Shown: positions 23,388 to 28,866 of the stretch, piece after piece
How the letters are laid out: each line of letters starts with the position of its first letter
How positions within the stretch are numbered: position 1 is the stretch's first letter
NCBI GenBank assembly: GCA_046155605.1
Contig: JBJXFQ010000035.1
Coordinates: 1-28,866, forward strand
Origin: JAEUIZ01 sp046155605
GTDB lineage: Bacteria > Planctomycetota > Phycisphaerae > Phycisphaerales > UBA1924
DNA length: 28,866 nucleotides
Reading direction: 5' to 3'
The notes under the pieces: generated by a model
Seen by the model: the letters and a program-made list of their open reading frames with translations, nothing else
What the model was told of the DNA's origin: nothing
Database searches by the model: none
Position numbers and translations under genes: made by a program

Positions 23388-25004
23388 TTACGGTGCCGAG
23401 CAACCGGCGGAGAAGCGGTTCAGGAAGCAGGTGAAATCGTTCACGTTCAGCGTCGGAGCGATCGTGCTCGCGTCGCAGTTGGCCAGCGCATTGCCCGCGG
23501 CAAAGAGATTCGTGAAGCAGGTGAAGTCGTTGACGTTGAGGAAGGGCTGTACCGTGCTCGAGTCACAGTTGGCGTAGCACGAGAGGATGGGCTGCAACGG
23601 GACATCGACAACCGTCTCGGTGGCGGCACCGACCTGCACGACACGCATGGCGGTCACATACCCCGCGGCCGTGTAGGTGAGGGTGTAGGTGCCGGCGGGG
23701 AGGAAGTAGTGGTAACGGCCGAACTGCCCGCGGCTGGTGTTGGTCTCTCCGTTGGTGAAGTTGACGCCCTGGACAGTGATATTGGCGACGACGGGCTGCC
23801 CGGTGATGGCGTTGGTGACATGGCCCGTGATGGGGATGGAGCGATTGAGGATGAAAAGGTTGCCGGGCCAGACCTGGGCGGCCTCGGCCTGGGCGGAGGC
23901 GTAGGTGGGCTGGAAGGCGGTGCCGATCTCGGTGAGGAAGGCGTACGCGCCGCGTGTGGCGAGTTGGGATTCGTAGTGCTCGCCCTCGGCGCTGGGGGCG
24001 CGGGTCAGGCCGCCATAGCCCGAGGCCGTGGCGATAGCCGCGGCTTCGTTGCCCAGGAACGTGACCAGCGGATGGCTGAGGCACGCGTACTCGAAGAGGG
24101 TCTCGCGGCCGAAGGAGTGGTAGTCGATGACCTTGGTGAAGTGGCGGTCGAGGGCGAAAGCGAGCATCGTCTGGGTCTCGGGCTCGGAGCCGGCGCTGGG
24201 GCCTTTGTAGGTGTCGCTGCTCTGCGTCGTGCTCCCGGCGCACGCGGCGGCCCAGCCGAAGGGGTAGTTGCGGTTGAGATCAACGCCGAAGGAGCCGCCG
24301 GAGTTGGGGCGACGGTTCTTGCGCCAGAGGTTGTCGGTGACGAAGGTGTGGTTGTAGCCGTCGGGATTCCAGACCGGGGCGATCCAGATCTCGTACTTGT
24401 TGACGAGGTCGGTGATGTTCTGATTGACCCCATAGCCCGCAAGGATGCGGTCCATGGTGTCGAGGGCGACGGTGGTGGAGTTGACCTCGCGGCTGTGATG
24501 GGTCGAGACGAGCAGGAACGTCGGCTCGTCCTCGTTCGAGGCGACATTGTCGGAGATCTTGACGGCGAACATGCTTCGGCCCTGCGCGGTGGCGGGCGTG
24601 CCATACCGCGTCGTCAGGTTCACGACCTGGCAGATCGCGGGATACGTCCCCGCACGGGCGTTGAGTTGGGCGTAGACGGCGGCGAGGTCGGGGTAACCCA
24701 CGGGGACAGGATCTGGGCCGGGCCCCATCTGCTGCTTGGCCTGAATGTCGTTGAACGGGCGACCCTTGGCGACAATGGTGTAGCGGATTCTCATGCGACG
24801 AAGCAGATCGAGCGATTCGGCCGAAGCGACGACTTGGAGCGACGTTGGGCCGACGGAGCCCTCGATCACGTCGAACCCGGAGTGCTCGAGCCGATGCGCG
24901 ATCGTCCGAGCGTTGGGCGAGTCGATCTGGATTCGGGTCAGGGTGTCGGCGGCGAGTGCGGGCACCGCGAGCGCGCCGAGCGCGAGGAGTAACGGACCTT
25001 TCAT
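23388..25004 (-). CDS. Secreted M14 zinc carboxypeptidase with CarboxypepD-reg-like domain and GC-type dockerin-like module
   Basis: The 538-aa enzyme starts at ATG 25004, eight bases after AAGGA. The signal peptide covers 1-19. A divergent propeptide-like part spans about 20-100. The peptidase domain has zinc ligands H170 and E173 (THHSREV) and H296 (IDYHSFG), the NRNYPFGW arginine motif and the catalytic glutamate E359 (FLTEIG). After it, about residues 393-470 form a beta-sandwich of the carboxypeptidase-regulatory type (ITGHVTNAITGQPVVANITVQGV, GTYTLTYTAAGY). The dockerin-like module is 476-538. Its catalytic domain is clearly different from the two neighbouring M14 enzymes, closer to the CPD/CPE kind, so substrate range probably differs. 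Confidence 0.94.
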   Translation of the reverse strand: MKGPLLLALGALAVPALAADTLTRIQIDSPNARTIAHRLEHSGFDVIEGSVGPTSLQVVASAESLDLLRRMRIRYTIVAKGRPFNDIQAKQQMGPGPDPVPVGYPDLAAVYAQLNARAGTYPAICQVVNLTTRYGTPATAQGRSMFAVKISDNVASNEDEPTFLLVSTHHSREVNSTTVALDTMDRILAGYGVNQNITDLVNKYEIWIAPVWNPDGYNHTFVTDNLWRKNRRPNSGGSFGVDLNRNYPFGWAAACAGSTTQSSDTYKGPSAGSEPETQTMLAFALDRHFTKVIDYHSFGRETLFEYACLSHPLVTFLGNEAAAIATASGYGGLTRAPSAEGEHYESQLATRGAYAFLTEIGTAFQPTYASAQAEAAQVWPGNLFILNRSIPITGHVTNAITGQPVVANITVQGVNFTNGETNTSRGQFGRYHYFLPAGTYTLTYTAAGYVTAMRVVQVGAATETVVDVPLQPILSCYANCDSSTVQPFLNVNDFTCFTNLFAAGNALANCDASTIAPTLNVNDFTCFLNRFSAGCSAP

Positions 25005-25048
25005 CGGGATTTCCTTATCGGACTGTTGAGACGAACCAACCCACTACT

Positions 25049-25076
25049 AAGTTACCACATCACCAGAGAGTTGCAA
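25049..25076 (-). promoter_or_regulatory. Possible promoter of the M14 gene pair
   Basis: On the minus strand, TTGCAA (25076-25071) and TAACTT (25054-25049) have a 16-base spacer, in a locally AT-richer gap between genes. Confidence 0.45.
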
Positions 25077-25089
25077 GGGGTCGGAGCAA

Positions 25090-27393
25090 TCAAGGGCAAC
25101 CGGCGGCGAAGAGATTGAGGAAACAGGTGAAATCGTTCACGTTCAGGACGGGGGCCGCGGTGCTGCCGTCGCAGTTCGCGGACGATGCGCCCGCGGCATA
25201 AAGGTTGAGGAAGCAGGTGAAGTCGTTGACGTTGAGCACCGGAGAGGACGTGCTGCCGTCACAGTTGGCGTAACAGACGACGGCGGGGCAGGTGAGGGCC
25301 GACACCACGAGGTCGTCGATGGCGGCCTCGGTGACGGAGTCATTGGGGTTGTCGGCGACGCTGAACCGGAGCCGCATGAGCGAGGTTGGTGCGACCGAAC
25401 CGGGGAGCGGGATGCTCTGGACGCCCCAACCGGCGGTGCCGCCGATGGTCGCGAGGGTGGTCCAGGTTGCGCCGTCGTTGTTGCTGACCTGGGCGGTCAT
25501 GGTGTCGGTCACGCCGTTGGCGGAATAGAGCCAGCGCGCGAACTGAATGGAAGCGGACGAGGCACCGGCAAGGCTGAACTGGGGCGAGGTGAGAACGGTG
25601 GGACCGCCATCGACATCGGCCGCGCCCGCGCCGCCGCCGACCGCGCCGTTGGCGGTGACGTAGCAGTTGACTCCCGGGGCCGGAGTGTTGTCATTCTCGG
25701 GGTTGGCCTGGGCGCCGGCGTTGGTGGTGCCGACGGGATCGGCGCGGACCCACGCGCCGCCGGTGAGCGCCGTGTTGGCGACGGTCCACCCGAGGTTGGT
25801 CTCCATGTTGTCATGGAAGGCGATCGTGGAGGTGACGGCGGTAGCCTGGAACGGAGCGGCAGCGCCGGCGACGGGGTAGGCGATCGTGCTGCCGGTGCTG
25901 GCATCGGCCTGGAAGTAGAACTGGACGGTAGTGCCGCAGGCGGAAGCGGGGAGCGTGCCTTCATAGAGCCCGCCGCCCAACGAGGTGAGCGAGATCGGCG
26001 CGAACGCGCCGGCGGTGCCTTGACGGACGTAGAGCCTCTCGGTGCCGGCGGCAACGGTCGCGTTGTAGCCGTTGTCGATGCGGACCTGGACGGTGGTCGT
26101 GATCTGCGGCGTGATCGTGGTCGGGAACGCGGCGGGCAGGCTGAAGCGGATGGGGAGGAAGTATTCGGCGAGGGTGAGAACGGCGGCGTAGGTCTCCTGG
26201 CCGGTGGGGATGATCTGATCCGGCGGCAGGAGGAAGCCGTTGACGCCGGTGTCGCGGAGTTCGAACGTGAAGGCCAGGATGTCGCGCGCGCCGTAGACCC
26301 AGTCCACGCCGCCGCCGGAAGCGGGATAGATGGTGGTGTAGATCGGACCGAAGGTGTAGGTCTTGCCGTGGGTGTTGAAGACGGCCTGGGCCATGGCGGC
26401 GTTGAGTTGCTGGAAGACGGAGTGATTCGGGGGCAAAGCGCTGGTATAGGCCCAGGGCGACATGATGAGTTGCGAGTAACTGTGGATATCGATGTAGCCC
26501 GCGAAGCGCGGGTTGGCGATGATGAAGTCGCGCAGCACCTGCGTCTCGGGCTCGGAGAATCCCGCCGTGCCACGATAGGTGTCGTTGCAGGGGTCGGTGC
26601 TGGCCCCCTCGCCGCCCCACTGGAACCCCCAGTTGCGGTTGTTATCGACGCCGATGCACCCGCCGGCGTTGGCGCGACGGTTTTTGCGCCAGAGGCGTTC
26701 GTTGGTCCAGGACCACTCGTAGCCGTCCGGGTTGGCGACGGGCAGGATCACGAACTCGACGTTGTTCATGATGGTGGTGACGCGCGGGTCGCTGCCGTAG
26801 TCGGCGAGGAGGCGATCGGCGATGAAGGCGTTGGCGGCAGGCGTGATCCATTCGCGAGCATGCTGGCACCCGTGAAAGAAGACGGCGGGCCGATTGCCCG
26901 CGCCGCCCGCGCCGGTGATGCGGATATAGAACAGGTCGCGGCTCTGGAGGGATTGGCCGGCGACGCCGACCGAGGCCAAGGCCGGATTGGCCGCGGCCAG
27001 GCCGTTGATATAGGTGCGGATGTCGGCGAGGTTGTGATAGACCGCGTGCCACGGGCCGTCGGCGGCGTTCTGCTGCGCGGCGCGCTCGGCATCGACGCGC
27101 GCCTGCACGTCGTCGATGAGCACCTCGAAGCGAAGGCCGGCCGCGGTCATGGCATCGCGCTGCTCGCGGGTCACGCGGACATCGACCGGCCCGCCGATGC
27201 CCACGCGGTGCGACCAGACATCGCTGGTCAGCGCGAGGGTCATCTGGAGTTCTTTGGCGGATTGGACGTCAACGCGGACGACGGACTGGCCTTCGTAGCG
27301 GACGACCGGGGACGCGAGAGCCTGGCCATGAGCAGCCGACGCCAAGCCGGCGCAGAAAACGAGCCCGAGGAGCCCGAGACGGGAACGCACCAT
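25090..27393 (-). CDS. Secreted multidomain M14 zinc carboxypeptidase with jelly-roll-like domain and GC-type dockerin-like module
   Basis: The 767-aa enzyme starts at ATG 27393, seven bases after GGAGG. It has a signal peptide (1-24), a propeptide (about 30-110), and a peptidase domain with zinc ligands H178 and E181 (CQHAREW) and H304 (DIHSYS), NNRNWGFQW, and catalytic E378 (FTFEL). It is clearly the paralogue of the gene at 21894-23336. From about residue 420 there is an extra beta-rich domain, and from about 540 a jelly-roll-like domain (FHDNMETNLGWTVANTALTG, VLTSPQFSLAGASSASIQFARWL, AAIDDLVVSAL) of the kind that often binds carbohydrate or assists secretion. The dockerin-like module is 707-767. 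Confidence 0.94.
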   Translation of the reverse strand: MVRSRLGLLGLVFCAGLASAAHGQALASPVVRYEGQSVVRVDVQSAKELQMTLALTSDVWSHRVGIGGPVDVRVTREQRDAMTAAGLRFEVLIDDVQARVDAERAAQQNAADGPWHAVYHNLADIRTYINGLAAANPALASVGVAGQSLQSRDLFYIRITGAGGAGNRPAVFFHGCQHAREWITPAANAFIADRLLADYGSDPRVTTIMNNVEFVILPVANPDGYEWSWTNERLWRKNRRANAGGCIGVDNNRNWGFQWGGEGASTDPCNDTYRGTAGFSEPETQVLRDFIIANPRFAGYIDIHSYSQLIMSPWAYTSALPPNHSVFQQLNAAMAQAVFNTHGKTYTFGPIYTTIYPASGGGVDWVYGARDILAFTFELRDTGVNGFLLPPDQIIPTGQETYAAVLTLAEYFLPIRFSLPAAFPTTITPQITTTVQVRIDNGYNATVAAGTERLYVRQGTAGAFAPISLTSLGGGLYEGTLPASACGTTVQFYFQADASTGSTIAYPVAGAAAPFQATAVTSTIAFHDNMETNLGWTVANTALTGGAWVRADPVGTTNAGAQANPENDNTPAPGVNCYVTANGAVGGGAGAADVDGGPTVLTSPQFSLAGASSASIQFARWLYSANGVTDTMTAQVSNNDGATWTTLATIGGTAGWGVQSIPLPGSVAPTSLMRLRFSVADNPNDSVTEAAIDDLVVSALTCPAVVCYANCDGSTSSPVLNVNDFTCFLNLYAAGASSANCDGSTAAPVLNVNDFTCFLNLFAAGCP

Positions 27394-27446
27394 GATTCAC
27401 CTCCGCTAGGAACCTGACTCGCCGGGACAAGCCGGCACAGACTGCC

Positions 27447-27475
27447 GCCATACGCGCCACCAATATACGGGACAA
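27447..27475 (-). promoter_or_regulatory. Promoter of the 767-aa carboxypeptidase gene
   Basis: On the minus strand, TTGTCC (27475-27470) and TATGGC (27452-27447) have a 17-base spacer, about 54 bases ahead of the start codon. Confidence 0.5.
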
Positions 27476-27523
27476 TGCAAGAGGGGATGCACCGGACAAA
27501 GACCGATTCGGAGGGACTTCCGG

Positions 27524-28574
27524 TCAGTTCCTTCGCCGCCTCATCGCCAACACCCCCGCGCCGCCCAGCACCGCCGCCAGCCCCGGCGACGGCACGAGCG
27601 TCCAGACAAAACGCCTCGGTGCGCTGGAAGTCGCGGGTGGCGATGCCGCCGACATAAGTGATGCCGTCCACCACCGACACGGCATACGCCACCGAGTTGA
27701 GATACCCCGGTGGCAAGAGCGCATGTAAGTTGACGACGCTCTCCGGCGTCCCGTACCACACGCAGGCCCGCGAGAAACTCGAGCCCGGCGTGTAATAAAG
27801 GCCCGCCTGCACCGAGCCCGCCGTCGCGTGGGCGACCGATCGAACGCTCCCGGCGGGGTTGAGATCGATCCACGATTCGGCGCTGCCGCTCCACAGCGCC
27901 GCGTGCGTGTTCTGCTCGACGAACTGGGTCCACCCCACCTGCTGCCCGGGCACCATCCCGAGCACCCTTGACGAGCTGGCCGGGGGGTTGAGGAACGCGA
28001 TCGGCGTGGACGAGCCGTTCCAGAGCACGGCTTGGATGCTGGTGCCGCCGCCATACGCGACGTATCCGCCCTGCAACGTGCCGTCGGTCGCGGTGGCGAC
28101 GGACGTGAGCGCGCCAGTGGGGTGAAGGTTGACATAACTCGCCGATGAGCCGCGCCACATAGCGGCGAACTCGTAGATGCCTGCAAACGTCCATCCCACC
28201 TGCTGATTTCCAGCGATTGCCAACGCTGCTGATGCCGCCTCTGACAACTCGACGCGTGACTGCGGTGTGCCCGACCACAAGGAAGCATGGCTGTTCAGTT
28301 CCCCGACTTGGTGGGATGCTGTCATCCCCAGAACGCTTCCAAAGCCCTGTCCGAGTGTCGCCCAACTTGATCCGGGTGCTTTCCACAAGGCCGCGTGAGC
28401 GCTCGAGGCCAAGGAACTGCTTTGGACAATCCCGCCGATCGAACCGCCGCCGAGTGCCAGCACGGAAGACTGGTAAGCACCCTCGGGATGCAAACGAGTA
28501 GCCGACCATTGTGCGAACAAAGAGGGAGCGAAGACTGCAAATGACAAGAAAACAGCAATTTTATGGCGGCTCAT
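27524..28574 (-). CDS. HAF-repeat-like secreted protein; PEP-CTERM tail out of frame (+1 shift at 27608-27611)
   Basis: Translation begins at ATG 28574 (signal peptide MSRHKIAVFLSFAVFAPSLFAQ); the ribosome site GGAG is about 11 bases away, rather distant. The body carries repeats of about 45 residues with HAALW-type cores (HAALWKAPGSSW, HASLWSGTPQS, HAALWSGSAESW) and QVGW/QAG lead-ins, resembling the HAF family of extracellular repeats. At residue about 321 (ACCGAGGCG then TTTT) the frame leaves the expected sequence. Skipping one T gives AFVWTLVPSPGLAAVLGG and a terminal MRRRRN, a textbook PEP-CTERM tail ending at 27524. Unshifted, the frame runs on as low-complexity nonsense to 27240, overlapping the next gene. 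Sequencing error, true mutation or programmed slippage are all possible. Confidence 0.75.
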
Positions 28575-28585
28575 ACCACAATTTA

Positions 28586-28623
28586 CTCCGGAACCGACAT
28601 TTTGCTCCGGAACCGACATTTTG
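28586..28623. repeat. Perfect tandem duplication of a 19-bp unit in the leader of the HAF gene
   Basis: Two head-to-tail copies, 28586-28604 and 28605-28623, share the unit CTCCGGAACCGACATTTTG. The unit lies just upstream of the start at 28574, in the divergent gap with the next gene. It could be an operator-like pair or the remnant of an insertion-sequence end; no transposase is near. Confidence 0.8.
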
Positions 28624-28644
28624 CCAGTATTGAGCGCATTCTTC

Positions 28645-28673
28645 TTGGACCTGGCCGCACATTGTGGTAGGCT
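28645..28673 (+). promoter_or_regulatory. Promoter of the rightmost + strand gene
   Basis: TTGGAC (28645-28650) and TAGGCT (28668-28673) have a 17-base spacer, followed by an AAGGAGA ribosome site at 28684 and ATG 28697. Confidence 0.5.
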
Positions 28674-28696
28674 GAATCACAGCAAGGAGAGTCGTC

Positions 28697-28816
28697 ATGA
28701 GTCATCGCGTCATTTGTGTCATTGTTCTGCTCGCGATCACGACCTCGCCGAAGTCCTCGGCGGCCGCGGCCGGGGTGACTCCACCTTCGCGCTCAAGGTC
28801 GAGGGTGATTCGATGA
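28697..28816 (+). pseudogene. Signal-peptide start of a gene, truncated by a junction with LexA sequence
   Basis: The ATG is well placed after AAGGAG and a promoter. The first ~17 codons read MSHRVICVIVLLAITTS, a normal signal peptide. After that the frame turns into Ser/Ala/Arg-rich sequence and stops at 28816, because from about 28735 the DNA codes for LexA in another frame. The original exported protein is therefore lost. It is either a real rearrangement or a false join close to the end of the assembled sequence. No identity can be given to the lost protein. Confidence 0.55.
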
Positions 28817-28866
28817 AGGACGAGGGCATCCTCAACGGCGACTACGTCCTCGTCGAACGCACCGAG
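28735..28866 (+). pseudogene. lexA: LexA/S24 peptidase-domain fragment, right edge
   Basis: Forty-four codons run open to the window edge. They read DHDLAEVLGGRGRGD, then STFALKVEGDSM, then KDEGILNGDYVLVERTE, the region around the catalytic serine (GDSM) of LexA-type S24 autoproteases. The N-terminal DNA-binding domain and the Ala-Gly cleavage site are absent: upstream in this frame there is no LexA-like sequence and no usable start, only the out-of-frame signal peptide. LexA itself would repress the SOS regulon. As joined here it cannot be expressed as a repressor. Confidence 0.7.

Noticed and set aside
22788..24992. Very long open frame on the plus strand (over 700 codons)
   Set aside because: It is exactly antisense to two M14 carboxypeptidases with intact active sites. 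Its product is Gly/Val/Asp-rich without domains, a by-product of high-GC codon bias.
25813..27417. Plus-strand open frame of about 534 codons
   Set aside because: Antisense to the 767-aa carboxypeptidase; composition typical of a shadow frame.

Overview
The window looks like a chromosomal piece of a high-GC planctomycete, most likely class Phycisphaerae. The reasons are nine secreted proteins that end in the 61-residue, six-cysteine 'GC-type' dockerin-like module (two 30-residue repeats, ending in Gly-Cys), PEP-CTERM-like tails of the P-x-P-G kind, two tandem SPINDLY/OGT-like glycosyltransferases, and a LexA fragment at the right edge. The taxonomy is inferred from protein families; no marker gene was searched.

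Layout. (1) 1-5500, mixed: a partial DUF58/VWA protein; a small island (SDH-type ClpP-fold serine peptidase plus a 74-aa protein) enclosed by inverted copies of a ~120-bp repeat; an unrecognised 219-aa protein; tRNA-Ser(TGA); a PilZ protein; and a PEP-CTERM protein followed by a terminator. (2) 5535-7940: two translationally coupled secreted RCC1-like propeller proteins with dockerins, driven by a near-consensus promoter. The start codon of the first is separated from its reading frame by a 7-bp tandem repeat that is out of phase in this copy. (3) 8094-13412: trpC, and divergent from it a CPBP membrane protease and two tandem TPR-GT41 glycosyltransferases. (4) 13488-27393: seven consecutive minus-strand genes for dockerin-tailed exported proteins (four propeller or unclassified proteins, then three M14 zinc carboxypeptidases), most with their own promoter. 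(5) 27524-28574: a HAF-repeat-like protein whose PEP-CTERM tail lies one base out of frame. (6) 28697-end: a new + strand gene whose signal peptide is joined out of frame to a LexA peptidase-domain fragment.

Functional reading. Most of the window encodes surface or extracellular proteins with a shared C-terminal module: propellers that may bind or display, and peptidases that may trim extracellular peptides. No cohesin-like partner is visible here. The glycosyltransferases could modify intracellular or exported proteins, but nothing in the sequence fixes the target. The most striking candidate for something new is the heptanucleotide switch at 7893-7934, which looks able to turn a two-gene surface-protein operon on and off by slippage. 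Next come the PEP-CTERM frameshift at a T4 run and the repeat-bounded peptidase island.
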